A stretch of 64,000 bases of DNA from JBBDSU01 sp040904825 (GTDB lineage Bacteria; Actinomycetota; Nitriliruptoria; Nitriliruptorales; Nitriliruptoraceae), in contig JBBDSU010000056.1 of assembly GCA_040904825.1 (NCBI GenBank), forward strand, positions 1-64,000, read 5' to 3'. Positions within the stretch are counted from its first letter, which is position 1, and the number at the start of each line of letters is the position of its first letter. This document shows, piece by piece, positions 17,701-26,778 of the stretch. The notes below the pieces were generated by a model. That model saw only the letters and a program-made list of their open reading frames with translations. It was not told the DNA's origin and searched no databases. The position numbers and the translations under genes are program-made.

Positions 17701-19023
17701 CTACTGCTTGCCGGCTGCCAGATGTCGCTCGAGGGGAGTCCGAAATCTCGGGACGACAACTCCACCATTGAGGCCGCTGGTCAATTCGTCGGCTCTCTGG
17801 GCGATGAGGCGTTGAGCCGTGGCATCGACTTTGTCGAGGAGGTGGGTCACTACGACGCCGTCGTCGCTTTGTGCCCACCCCCCAATGATGCGTCCGTTGA
17901 CCCAGATCGTGGGGCCGATATTGCCATTCCTGTCGAACAAGGCGGCCTGGTGTTCACCCAAATACCAGGAGCGGTCGCGATAGCTCATCGGAGTCGAGTC
18001 GAGCGATGGAAGGAACGTGACGGCGGTTCCGGAGTTGCTGTTGCCCACGTGATCGTCGTCAGCACCAGCAATGATGTCATCGTCGGCGGTCACAAACGCG
18101 ATATCGCCCGTGTCGGCAAGCGTGACGGCAGCAGCCTCGATGGCAGTCAGCGCGTTGGTGACTTTCGTGGCCGACCATCCCGTCCACCATGCGATGTCCG
18201 CTTTGGTCGCAGGTCCGCATGACTCCAAATAGCGGGCAACGAGCCGAGCACGACCCTGGGCCGCAGCAACGTCATCGTTGTCTTCGGCCGTGCGGGACGG
18301 CGATGCACGTGTCGGCGGATCGGAAAACCAGTGGTCGATCGATGCCCACCGGTACTGGCTTGAGCGCCACGATCCCAGGGGCTCTGTCCTGGTAATCCCA
18401 CCTTCAAGCGCCATGACCAACAGCAAGCGAGAAGCTAGCGATTGCTCTGCCTTCCATTTGCCGGAACCGACGGTGATCCGCTGGGCGAGTTCAGGCACCG
18501 ACTGCGACAGCTGTTGGGAACTCATGGGTCCGTCGGTCGCCAGTTTCTCGATGGTCCGGCGAGATACATCCGCGACGATGTCGGCAGGAATCCTCGGATC
18601 TTGGCTGTCAGCCAGCCATCGATGCAGCCTCCGTCGTTCCTGCGCAGCGATGTTCATCGACGCTGCGCCATGCACCGTTGGCCCGTCGTCAGTGGTGATG
18701 ATGAACAGCGTGCGTCGCATGGCGTGTAGTCGCCACAGATCCCGGCTGAAGTGCAGTGCTTCGTCGAGTGGGTCGAATCCCCGTTCAGAAATCACTGCAG
18801 GCTGTGACGCTGCCATGCGTGCCAGCACGCCGAGATGGGGCGTGGTGGGATCGCTGCTGTGCATGCCAAGAACGCTGTGAATGGCGCTGGTGGCATCGGG
18901 AGCCGAGCCGTCGAGGTGGTGGCGTTGGATCAACCGTGTCCGTCGTGCGGCCAGCGTGACTGTCGGAGCAACGCTGGAGTCATTGCGGTTCCGGCACCCT
19001 GGCGGTGCCTTCGGTTGTGGCAT
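17701..19023 (-). CDS. winged-helix DNA-binding domain protein (HTH_42 family)
   Basis: 440 aa. Matches the large winged-helix family once called DUF1006 (PF06224): LHFSRDLWRLHAMRRTLFII near the N-terminus, a central segment QGRARLVARYLESCGPATKADIAWWTGWS, and near the C-terminus PTIWVNGRIIGGWAQSDDG, then LTSGLNGGVVVPRFRTP. Related enzymes (AlkX/YcaQ-like) act as DNA glycosylases on crosslinks or alkylated bases; whether this copy does is inference. Divergent from DUF2277 with 184 nt between starts. Confidence 0.82.
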   Translation of the reverse strand: MPQPKAPPGCRNRNDSSVAPTVTLAARRTRLIQRHHLDGSAPDATSAIHSVLGMHSSDPTTPHLGVLARMAASQPAVISERGFDPLDEALHFSRDLWRLHAMRRTLFIITTDDGPTVHGAASMNIAAQERRRLHRWLADSQDPRIPADIVADVSRRTIEKLATDGPMSSQQLSQSVPELAQRITVGSGKWKAEQSLASRLLLVMALEGGITRTEPLGSWRSSQYRWASIDHWFSDPPTRASPSRTAEDNDDVAAAQGRARLVARYLESCGPATKADIAWWTGWSATKVTNALTAIEAAAVTLADTGDIAFVTADDDIIAGADDDHVGNSNSGTAVTFLPSLDSTPMSYRDRSWYLGEHQAALFDRNGNIGPTIWVNGRIIGGWAQSDDGVVVTHLLDKVDATAQRLIAQRADELTSGLNGGVVVPRFRTPLERHLAAGKQ

Positions 19024-19207
19024 CGGTCACACTCCGCGGCTTTGTGACGGGTCGGCCGGCAACGCAATCGGATCAGCGCGCGGCGCTCTGGCTGTGAGTG
19101 CGAGCATCAGCTTGCCGGTTGCCGTCGTTGTCGCGATGTGGAGGCAGACGACGTGCAACAATCTAGGAGCGTGCCACAGCGACGGCTTGTCGTCGGAGGA
19201 GACCACC

Positions 19208-19432
19208 ATGTGCCGGAGCATCAAAACCTTGCGGCCGCCGTATGCCGACGATGTCGAGTGGGACGATGTCAGAGCAGCTGCCTTGCAATATGTGCGGAAG
19301 GTCTCGGGGTTCCGCGAGCCGTCTGCAGCCAATCGTGTGGTGTTCGAGCAGGCTGTCGATGGTGTTGCTGCAGCAACACAAGAACTGCTCGACAACCTGG
19401 TTGTTCGCGCAACTCGCGGTGCACAGTTCTAA
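19208..19432 (+). CDS. DUF2277 family protein
   Basis: 74-aa small protein with the clear DUF2277 pattern: MCRSIKTLR at the start, AALQYVRKVSGFREPS, and AATQELLDNL. ATG 19208 with GGAGGA 8 nt upstream. Proposed by family annotation only; no activity is known. It is frequent in actinobacteria and other soil bacteria. Ends about 157 nt before typA. Confidence 0.88.
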   Translation: MCRSIKTLRPPYADDVEWDDVRAAALQYVRKVSGFREPSAANRVVFEQAVDGVAAATQELLDNLVVRATRGAQF

Positions 19433-19589
19433 CCGGCAACCCTAAGGCCGAAGCCGAGGACGAGGCGTATTGGCAGAGCGTCGGCGCGTCACCGGTACCC
19501 TTGCCAGCGTGTCTCGGTGCGGTTCCGCACCATCTCCCACTGTGGGGCTCGCCCGTCGATCGGGTCCGAGCCATGAACGGAAATTGCTC

Positions 19590-21443
19590 GTGGCTCGCCG
19601 TCAAGACCTTCGCAACATCGCCATCATCGCCCACGTCGACCATGGCAAGACAACCCTCGTCGACGCGATGTTGTGGCAATCCGGCACGTTCCGGGATAAC
19701 CAAGACGTCGCCGAACGCGTCATGGACTCGGGTGATCTTGAGCGCGAACGCGGTATCACCATTCTGGCCAAGAACACGGCGATCGAGATTCCGGATCCAG
19801 ATGGGAACACGATCACTATCAACGTGGTCGACACACCAGGTCACGCTGATTTTGGGGGTGAGGTCGAGCGAGCTTTGGCGATGGTCGATGGCGCCTTGCT
19901 GCTGGTTGACGCTTCCGAAGGACCCTTGCCGCAGACGCGGTTTGTCCTGCGCAAAGCGCTTGAGCGAGGCCTGCCGGTGCTATTGGTCGTCAACAAGATC
20001 GACAGGCCCGATGCGCGCATCGACGAGATTGTCTCCTCGACCTACGACCTGCTCATCGACCTCGGCGCTGACGATGCGCAAGTCGACCTCCCGGTGTTGT
20101 ACACCAACGCACGCGAAGGCACCGCGACCCTCGACTTGGACGAGCCTGGCAGCGATCTGACGGCGCTCTTTGAGACGCTGCTTGCCCACGTTCCTGCTCC
20201 CGAGCACGATCCCGATCATCCGTTTCAGGCGATGGTTACCAACCTGGATGCGTCGCCGTATCTCGGCCGCCTGGCGCTGGCGCGTATCCAGCACGGATCG
20301 GTCAAGCGCGGGCAGACGGTCGCTTGGTGTCGGCGTGACGGGTCGATTTCCAACGTCAAGCTCAGCGAGCTGTATACGACCAAGGGGCTTGATCGGGTTG
20401 CTATCGATGAGGCTGGACCCGGGGAGTTCATCGCTGTTGCAGGCCTCGACGATGTGACCATCGGTGAAACACTGGCGGACGCTGACGATCCTCGTCCGAT
20501 GCCGGTCTTGACCGTTGACGAGCCCAGTCTCGGGATGACGCTGGGTGTCAACACCTCACCACTGGCTGGCCGTGACGGCAGCAAGCTGACGGCACGGATG
20601 ATTGAGTCCCGCCTGAAGCAGGAACTGGTCGGCAATGTCAGCGTGCGCGTGCTCCCCACCGAGCGCCCTGATACTTGGGAAGTGCAAGGTCGCGGAGAAC
20701 TGCAGCTGGCTGTCCTGGTCGAAACGATGCGACGTGAAGGTTTTGAGCTGACCGTTGGCAAGCCGCAGGTCGTCACTCGTGAAATTGATGGCGTCGTGCA
20801 CGAGCCATTTGAACGGTTGTCGGTCGATGTCCCCACCGATTTCGTCGGCGTGGTTACCCAGTTGATGGGGCTACGGATGGGCCGTCTGGAGAACATGGTC
20901 AACCACGGCACTGGCTGGACACGGCTCGAGTTTCGTGTCCCAGCCCGTGGTTTGATTGGTTTCCGCACAGAGTTTCTGACCGAAACGCGTGGTACGGGGA
21001 TTATGCACCATGTCTTCGACGGATACGAGCCGTGGCAAGGCGAGCTTCGGACACGGCCAAACGGATCGCTCGTTGCTGACCGACAGGGAGTCGCAAGCCA
21101 GTTTGCGCTCTTGAATCTCCAGGAGCGAGGCCAGTTGTTCATCGGCCCAGGCACCGACGTGTACGAAGGCATGATCATCGGTCAGAACGCTCGAGCCGAA
21201 GATATGGATGTCAATCCGGCGAAAGAAAAGAAGCTGACGAACGTGAGGTCAGCGACAGGCGATGAGTTGGTTCGCCTGGCTCCACCAAAGAACTTGTCGC
21301 TCGACCAGGCGCTCGAATTCATTCGTGAAGACGAAGCTGTCGAGGTGACGCCGAGCAACGTGCGCCTGCGAAAAGTCGAACTCCAGGCAACGATCCGGGG
21401 TCGCGAGGCCAAGCGAGCGAAACACGGCGCAGCCCCGGCCTGA
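19590..21443 (+). CDS. typA: ribosome-associated GTPase TypA/BipA
   Basis: 617-aa translational GTPase of the EF-G superfamily involved in stress-related ribosome assembly and function. G1 AHVDHGKT (residues 14-21), the switch region with ERGITILAKN, G3 DTPGHADFGGE, G4 NKID, followed by domains II, III and V and the BipA-specific C-terminal domain (GLIGFRTEFLTETRGTG, GMIIGQNARAEDMDVNP, LTNVRSA). The frame opens at 19470, but alignment starts at GTG 19590 (VARRQDLRNIA) with GGAA 7 nt before it. Standard housekeeping gene. Confidence 0.97.
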   Translation: MARRQDLRNIAIIAHVDHGKTTLVDAMLWQSGTFRDNQDVAERVMDSGDLERERGITILAKNTAIEIPDPDGNTITINVVDTPGHADFGGEVERALAMVDGALLLVDASEGPLPQTRFVLRKALERGLPVLLVVNKIDRPDARIDEIVSSTYDLLIDLGADDAQVDLPVLYTNAREGTATLDLDEPGSDLTALFETLLAHVPAPEHDPDHPFQAMVTNLDASPYLGRLALARIQHGSVKRGQTVAWCRRDGSISNVKLSELYTTKGLDRVAIDEAGPGEFIAVAGLDDVTIGETLADADDPRPMPVLTVDEPSLGMTLGVNTSPLAGRDGSKLTARMIESRLKQELVGNVSVRVLPTERPDTWEVQGRGELQLAVLVETMRREGFELTVGKPQVVTREIDGVVHEPFERLSVDVPTDFVGVVTQLMGLRMGRLENMVNHGTGWTRLEFRVPARGLIGFRTEFLTETRGTGIMHHVFDGYEPWQGELRTRPNGSLVADRQGVASQFALLNLQERGQLFIGPGTDVYEGMIIGQNARAEDMDVNPAKEKKLTNVRSATGDELVRLAPPKNLSLDQALEFIREDEAVEVTPSNVRLRKVELQATIRGREAKRAKHGAAPA

Positions 21444-21567
21444 CATACCGGTCTGACGTTCCAAGTGTCGGGCTGACGATCTAGCAGGCCAGTTACCTGT
21501 GGCGCAAAGCAAGTACCTTCAGGGAGTGGCGCGGGCCCCAAACTTCAATAGCTGATTGCCCAGCGCG

Positions 21568-22964
21568 TCAGTTGTTCTTCGGTACGTCGCCAATTGCACC
21601 CGGCTGGCGGCCGCCGCTGTTGCCGCCCGGAGTGTTGCCGCCGGGGNNNNNNNNNNNNNNNNNNNNNNNNNNNNNNNNNNNNNNNNNNNNNNNNNNNNNN
21701 NNNNNNNNNNNNNNNNNNNNNNNNNNNNNNNNNNNNNNNNNNNNNNGCCGGGGCCGCCGCCGCTGTTGCCGCCCGGAGTGTTGCCGCCGGGGGTGTTGCC
21801 GACATTGGCAGGGCCTGGCAGTTGGTCAGCAGGCGGGCCACTGTCAGTCGCTGGATCGTCTGACGCCGCGGCAGTTGGTGCCGGGTCCACTGGGGCCGGG
21901 TTCGCTGGCTCGATTTGCTGATCGGCGGTGTCGTTCGATGATGCCTGAGCTGACGATTCGTCGCCCGAAGCTGATTCTGTCGAAGATCCTTCACTTGGCG
22001 AGTCGGTCGTGTCTTGAGCATCGGTGTCGGTGGATTCGTCTGCGGTGGGTGCGGCCGGAGGCGTGGCCGGGTCACTGACGTCGGTGGCGGGTGCAGCCTC
22101 GATGGGGCTCGGAGTGGAACGCGGGATCTCGAAGGGCGTCACCGCGGCGACGACGGTCGCAACGCGATCTTGGACGACATCAGGCAACGCGCCAACGGCG
22201 GCGGCGCTCGTTGTTGTCGCGGCAAACGCGGCGCTGAAAATCCCCGCTTTAGCAACGAGGCTCAGAGCTGCCAATTTTGTGAGCAGGACCCGGCGCACCC
22301 GTCGTATGGCCGTGCGTGGACGGTGTGTCCACATCCAGCGCAGACCAGCGAGTGTCGCGGTGGATGCCTTGGTGGCAGACTGGATGACGGTTGATGGTGT
22401 GAGCGCTCGCAGTGATGTGCCGAATGCCACGATGTGGAGCCATGTGCGGACAGCGGCTGGCTTGATGGACGTGTAAGCACGTGTGCTCGTCGCCCGGAGT
22501 GACGCCCAACCTTGGCTGACCGCATTACGCAACGCCCAACTGGCCAACGACACGATCTCTCGCATCGTCAGAGGTGTCGATTCGGCGTCTTCCAATTGCT
22601 GACGTAGAGCCGCAATTTGGCGCTGCTGGGCTGCCGTGAGGGCACCGGTGCCAGCGTGCGTTGCACCGCGCGAAACGGTTGTCTTCCAGACATCTTCTAG
22701 CGACGGAAGCGAGACTGCGGATGGCCCATTCTCGAGCAATTCTGCCAGTTGGGCATTCGGTCGAGGCGGACCGAGTTCTGCGAACTCCTCGCGGAGACCG
22801 CCGACGAAGTCTTCGACCGCGTTGAGATCGACTTCGCCGGGCACGACCCTGCGCCCGGCCAAGAGAGCATCGGCGCGGCGTTCATCGGCAAGGTCGGCTT
22901 TTAGCATGTCAGACATGTGATCGCTGGGGGATCGCCAGACGTTACGCAGCCACGATCTCATCAC
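21568..22964 (-). CDS. putative membrane anti-sigma protein with PGGN-repeat tail (contains assembly gap)
   Basis: Starts at GTG 22964, overlapping the sigma-factor stop as GTGA with GGGAGGG upstream, so it is co-translated with the ECF sigma gene. The cytosolic N-terminus (about 20-80: ADERRADALLAGRRVVPGEV, FVGGLREEFAELG) resembles sigma-binding regions of actinobacterial anti-sigma proteins; one membrane helix lies near LAALSLVAKAGIFSAAFAA (about 225-245); the outside part is Ser/Thr/Pro/Asp-rich and then PGGNTPGGNSGGG repeats. The 100-N gap falls in the repeats. With the literal 100 N the frame shifts; keeping the repeat in phase gives the C-terminus RQPGAIGDVPKNN and a stop at 21568, which I regard as real. 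Function as an anti-sigma factor is inferred from context and layout. Confidence 0.7.
21610..21792. repeat. 37-bp perfect direct repeat flanking an assembly gap
   Basis: The same 37 bases occur at 21610-21646 and 21756-21792, directly left of and 9 nt right of the 100-N gap. They encode, on the minus strand, the PGGNTPGGNSGG unit of the anti-sigma protein. The assembler most likely broke here because the tandem array has more copies than the reads could span. Confidence 0.9.
21647..21746. other. assembly gap (100 N)
   Basis: Exactly 100 N, a conventional placeholder. It lies inside the PGGN-coding repeat; real length unknown. For the repeat to stay in frame the true length must leave remainder 2 on division by 3, which 100 does not. 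Confidence 0.99.
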
Positions 22965-23734
22965 CGAGCCCTCCCGTCGGAGGTGCCAGTCGATGTCGTG
23001 ATGACTGCGCGCCGGGCGGTCACTGCCTCCGGCTCATGGCCGTCGCTCGGCAGCGAGCGGACCCCCGCCTCGCGTTGGCGCCGGGTGTCGGCAGCTGGCT
23101 TCGAACTTGCGGTCCGTTGCGCTGTTCCGACGCCATCAGAGGGCGAGGATTGCTCAACCGGGTTCGATTGCTGAGCGAGGGTCTCAACCGCGAGGTCGCC
23201 GACGTCAAGGCGTTCACGTAATTGGATGATGGCTCGATGCTGCAAGGCACGGATCGCGCCAGGTCGGCGGTCCATAATCGTTGCGACTTCGTTGACGGAA
23301 AGGTCTGCGATCACGCGCAGGAGAATCACGTCGCGCTGGTCGTCGCTGAGCATCGCCAGGACGTCGCGAACCCACTGGGATGACATTGCTTCGACGGCTT
23401 CGTGTTCGCTGTTGCCGCCCGTCAGGCCGTTGGTTATTTCATCGAGGGGCGTCGATTTGACCGTCCGTCCGCGCTTGCGACGCTCGTCGATCAGTCGTCG
23501 GTGGACGATCGTGAAGACCCACGACCGAAAGTCTGATTCGTCCCCTTCGAATTCTTTGATCGCTCGAAAGACGCTGAGGAATGCTTCGCTGGCGACGTCA
23601 TCAGGCTCGTCGGCTCCACGGGCAGACAGATAACCGTTGACGACTGGTGAAAGGTCTTCAAAGAGTCGCTGGAACGCCCACGGCGCGTCAACCTGCGCTG
23701 CAGTGAGCACGCTGTCGAACCCAGGACCGATCAC
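22961..23734 (-). CDS. ECF-type RNA polymerase sigma factor
   Basis: 257 aa. Sigma region 2 (about 20-90: LFEDLSPVVNGYLSARGA, DVASEAFLSVFRAI, SWVFTIVHRRLIDERRKRGR) and region 4 (about 120-175: VLAMLSDDQRDVILLRVIAD, LSVNEVATIMDRRPGAIRAL) are clear. The C-terminal 80 residues beyond region 4 are Ser/Thr/Ala/Arg-rich and disordered, unusual for a minimal ECF factor. GTG start. The next gene overlaps its stop and encodes a membrane protein with the features of an anti-sigma factor. The 281 nt upstream (23735-24015) should hold the promoter but I cannot name a motif there. Confidence 0.9.
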   Translation of the reverse strand: MIGPGFDSVLTAAQVDAPWAFQRLFEDLSPVVNGYLSARGADEPDDVASEAFLSVFRAIKEFEGDESDFRSWVFTIVHRRLIDERRKRGRTVKSTPLDEITNGLTGGNSEHEAVEAMSSQWVRDVLAMLSDDQRDVILLRVIADLSVNEVATIMDRRPGAIRALQHRAIIQLRERLDVGDLAVETLAQQSNPVEQSSPSDGVGTAQRTASSKPAADTRRQREAGVRSLPSDGHEPEAVTARRAVITTSTGTSDGRAR

Positions 23735-24015
23735 CTACGTCCGCACTTCCGCCGTCTCCAGAAGACAATGCTACGAGGCCGGAGGGCACGAGGCCAGTTT
23801 CACCTTCAGTAAGAATTCGGGCGCTCTGCGTGATATGGATGTGCCGCGGCGGGTGACCAACCCCATAGGGTGATGGCGTCGAACGAAGGTGTGTGGCCGT
23901 TGGGCCGAATCACCCTTCGGATCCATCCCTCTGTGGACGTTCGGTAATGGTCAGACGGTGTCGCTGCTCAGGCGACGCGTTGAACCCCGCGCCTTCGAGA
24001 TGACAGGATGCAGCC

Positions 24016-25494
24016 ATGCACGTGTTGGTACTTGGCGCAACCGGCTACGTCGGTGGACGCCTGATCCCAGCGCTCCTCGGTGCCGGCCACCGCGTGCGTT
24101 GTCTTGCTCGGACGCCGGCCAAGCTCGACGCACGTCCATGGCGGTCGGACGTCGAGGTCGTCGCCGGCGATGCAGCCGATCTCGATGACGTCGTTAGCGC
24201 GTGCAGGGACGTGGACGCGGTGATGTTCCTTATCCACGCCATGGACGGGCGCCCAGGGTTTGCAGAGCGGGAGCGGCAGTTCGCCTCGATCGTCAGAGAC
24301 GCAGCTGCGACCACTGGGGTCAGTCGCATCGTCTATCTCGGGGGGCTCGGGGACGAGGCGGATGCGCTGTCACCGCACCTTGCGTCTCGTCAAGAAGTGG
24401 GGCGAGTTCTCGCCGAAGGCCCTGTCCCGGTGACGGAGCTTCGTGCTGGAGTCGTCATCGGTTCAGGCAGTGCATCATTTGAGATGTTGCGTTCGCTCGT
24501 TGAAGTCCTGCCAGCAATGGTGACGCCACGCTGGGTGGGAACACGAGCGCAACCGATCGCGATTCGCGACGTCCTTCGCTATCTCGTTGGGGTGCTCGAG
24601 GTCGACGAGACGATAGGTCGCGTGTTCGAGATTGGTGGGCCCGACGTCGTGACCTACCGAGAGATGATGCGCCGCTACGCGCGCGTCGCAGGTTTGCGGC
24701 CACGCCTGATTGTGCCAGTCCCGGTCCTGACACCTCGGCTGTCGTCGCTGTGGGTCGGTCTTGTGACGCCACTACCGGCTGGGTTGGCACGGCCACTCGT
24801 CGACAGCCTTGTCAACGAAGTCGTTGTTCGCGACGACGCGATTACTCACCTGGTCCCCTTCGCGCCGCTCGCTTTCGACGAGGCCCTCCACCTCGCGTTG
24901 CAGCGAGTCCAGGACCTGCAGGTAGAAAGCACATGGGCGTCCGCAGGTGGGCGCGACCCTGCCGGTCCGCAACCTGATGACCCGGAATGGTCAGGTGGCC
25001 GGGTCTTCTCCGATGTCAGAACGGTCTCTTCCACGGCGACACCGGACCAGTTGTTCGCAACCTTGTCGGCGATCGGGGGAGGGCAGGGGTATTTCAGTTC
25101 ACGCTTCCTGTGGGGTGTTCGGGGTGCGCTGGACAAGGCGGTTGGCGGTATCGGATTGCGCCGAGGCCGACGTCATCCAACTGAGCTCGCCGTCGGGGAT
25201 CCGGTCGATTTCTGGCGAGTCGAGGCGCTTGAGGCCCCGCGGCTTCTGCGCCTGCGGGCTGAGATGAAGATTCCCGGAGAGGCGTGGCTCGAGTTTCGCG
25301 TTCGCAGTGCACCGGAAGTCGTCGACAATGAAAGCGAACCGACTGTGCAGGTGCGCAGCGTGCTCGAACAACATGCGCGTTTCCATCCGCGCGGATTGTG
25401 GGGCCGTGCCTACTGGTATGTCGTCGCTCCGTTCCACCGGTTTGTCTTCCCGGGCATGGCGCGTCGACTGGTCGACACTGCTGAGCGTCGCTGA
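24016..25494 (+). CDS. NAD(P)-binding SDR-type protein with DUF2867 domain
   Basis: 492-aa two-part protein. Residues 1-300 are an atypical extended SDR/NmrA-like Rossmann domain (VLVLGATGYVGGRLIPALL; IVYLGGLGDE in place of the usual Tyr-Lys active site), and 320-490 are a DUF2867 domain (SGGRVFSDVRTVS, FSSRFLWGVRGALDKAVGG, PRLLRLRAEMKIPGEAWLEF, FHRFVFPGMARRLV). This fusion is frequent in actinobacteria; proposed roles involve quinone or lipid chemistry but no reaction is established. Confidence 0.88.
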   Translation: MHVLVLGATGYVGGRLIPALLGAGHRVRCLARTPAKLDARPWRSDVEVVAGDAADLDDVVSACRDVDAVMFLIHAMDGRPGFAERERQFASIVRDAAATTGVSRIVYLGGLGDEADALSPHLASRQEVGRVLAEGPVPVTELRAGVVIGSGSASFEMLRSLVEVLPAMVTPRWVGTRAQPIAIRDVLRYLVGVLEVDETIGRVFEIGGPDVVTYREMMRRYARVAGLRPRLIVPVPVLTPRLSSLWVGLVTPLPAGLARPLVDSLVNEVVVRDDAITHLVPFAPLAFDEALHLALQRVQDLQVESTWASAGGRDPAGPQPDDPEWSGGRVFSDVRTVSSTATPDQLFATLSAIGGGQGYFSSRFLWGVRGALDKAVGGIGLRRGRRHPTELAVGDPVDFWRVEALEAPRLLRLRAEMKIPGEAWLEFRVRSAPEVVDNESEPTVQVRSVLEQHARFHPRGLWGRAYWYVVAPFHRFVFPGMARRLVDTAERR

Positions 25495-25587
25495 CGGTCG
25501 TCGCTGTCCAAGGTGGGTGTGCAGGTGTGGTACTGCTACGGCCCGTTCTGCGTGGATTGACCGACATATGCGCCTGCGGAGGGTGAG

Positions 25588-26778
25588 ATGGCAACGCGTC
25601 TCGAGCGTCGCAATGTCGTGATCCTCGCTACCGCCCAGGCGATGTCGATGGTCGCCGGGATCACTGTCGCGACCTTGAGCGGATTGGTTGGCCTTCGGCT
25701 CGCACCAACACCTGCGCTGGCAACCTTGCCGATCTCGCTCGTCATGGTTGGCGGGGTGCTGACCTCCCTCCCCGCGTCGATGCTGATGGCCAGGTTCGGC
25801 CGACGCGCGGGATTCATGACAGGTGCCATCGTTGGCGGCGCCGGTGGCGGAGCGGTCAGCATGCTGGCGGTCCAGGCGGGTTCTTTTGCGCTGCTGTGCG
25901 TCGGGGCACTCTTGCTGGGCATCTATCAGGCGTTCGCGCGGTTCCACCGCTTTGCTGCCGCTGATGCAGCCAGCCCGGCGTTCCGGAGCCAAGCGATTTC
26001 GCTGGTGCTCGCAGGCGGCGTGGCTGCTGCGTTTCTGGGTCCGTGGAACGCCAGTCGCAGCACTCACCTTCTGTCAACTCCCGACGCCGGGCCCTATCTC
26101 GTGGTCGGTCTGTTGGCCTTGTTCGCTGCAGGGATCCACACCATGCTCAAGATCCCGCGCGCACCAAAGCCAGAAGCCGGGCAAGCACGGCCGTTGCCGT
26201 TGATTATCGGCCAGCCATCATTTGTGGTTGCTCTGGTGACTGCGACCGTTGCGTACTCGATGATGACCTTGCTGATGACGGCAACTCCTTTGGCGATGCA
26301 TGGTGAAGGCCTGCACCTGGGACACACTGCCACGGTGATGCAGTGGCATGTACTGGGGATGTTTGTGCCGTCCTTCTTCACAGGGTGGCTCATCGCCAAG
26401 TGGGGTTTGCGCAAGATGCTGCTCATCGGCGCATGCGTTTTGTTTGCCGCTGCATCGGTGGGTATTGCCGGACGCACGATGGTGCACTGGTGGGTAGCGC
26501 TCGTGCTGTTAGGGATCGGGTGGAACTTCCTTTTCGTCGGTGGCAGCGCCATGCTGGCGACGACGCACACGAGCGCCGAACGCGGCAAGGTCCAAGGGTT
26601 CAACGAACTGGTGATCCTTGGGGTTGTTGCTGTCGCGTCACTCTTGGCAGGAGCGCTTGAACATGCGGTGGGATGGACGGCGTTGAACATGATGTTGCTG
26701 CCCGTTGTGCTCGCCACGGGGCTGCTTATCTGGCGCCTTATTCCCGCAGCACCTAGGGCTGCGGCGGGCGTGTCATAG
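25588..26778 (+). CDS. MFS transporter
   Basis: 396 aa with about 12 membrane helices. The loop between helices 2 and 3 has the reduced motif ARFGRRAGFMTGA, and a second copy GWLIAKWGLRKMLLIGA lies in the other half. Similar to YcaD/UMF-like drug or sugar exporters; substrate unknown. ATG with GGAGG six bases upstream. Its last six bases overlap the convergent DASS permease gene, so there is no room for a separate terminator. Confidence 0.88.
   Translation: MATRLERRNVVILATAQAMSMVAGITVATLSGLVGLRLAPTPALATLPISLVMVGGVLTSLPASMLMARFGRRAGFMTGAIVGGAGGGAVSMLAVQAGSFALLCVGALLLGIYQAFARFHRFAAADAASPAFRSQAISLVLAGGVAAAFLGPWNASRSTHLLSTPDAGPYLVVGLLALFAAGIHTMLKIPRAPKPEAGQARPLPLIIGQPSFVVALVTATVAYSMMTLLMTATPLAMHGEGLHLGHTATVMQWHVLGMFVPSFFTGWLIAKWGLRKMLLIGACVLFAAASVGIAGRTMVHWWVALVLLGIGWNFLFVGGSAMLATTHTSAERGKVQGFNELVILGVVAVASLLAGALEHAVGWTALNMMLLPVVLATGLLIWRLIPAAPRAAAGVS

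Noticed and set aside
17687..17702. AGTTGA-TGCG-TCAACT hairpin at the end of the winged-helix gene
   Set aside because: Only six pairs and no T-run; too weak to call a terminator.
21519..21646. Ala/Arg-rich C-terminus of the anti-sigma protein in the literal frame
   Set aside because: It is the repeat read in the wrong phase; the in-phase reading ends at 21568.
21610..21792. Short repeats considered as a CRISPR array
   Set aside because: The repeat is a tandem protein-coding unit in frame with PGGN; there are no unique spacers and no cas genes.
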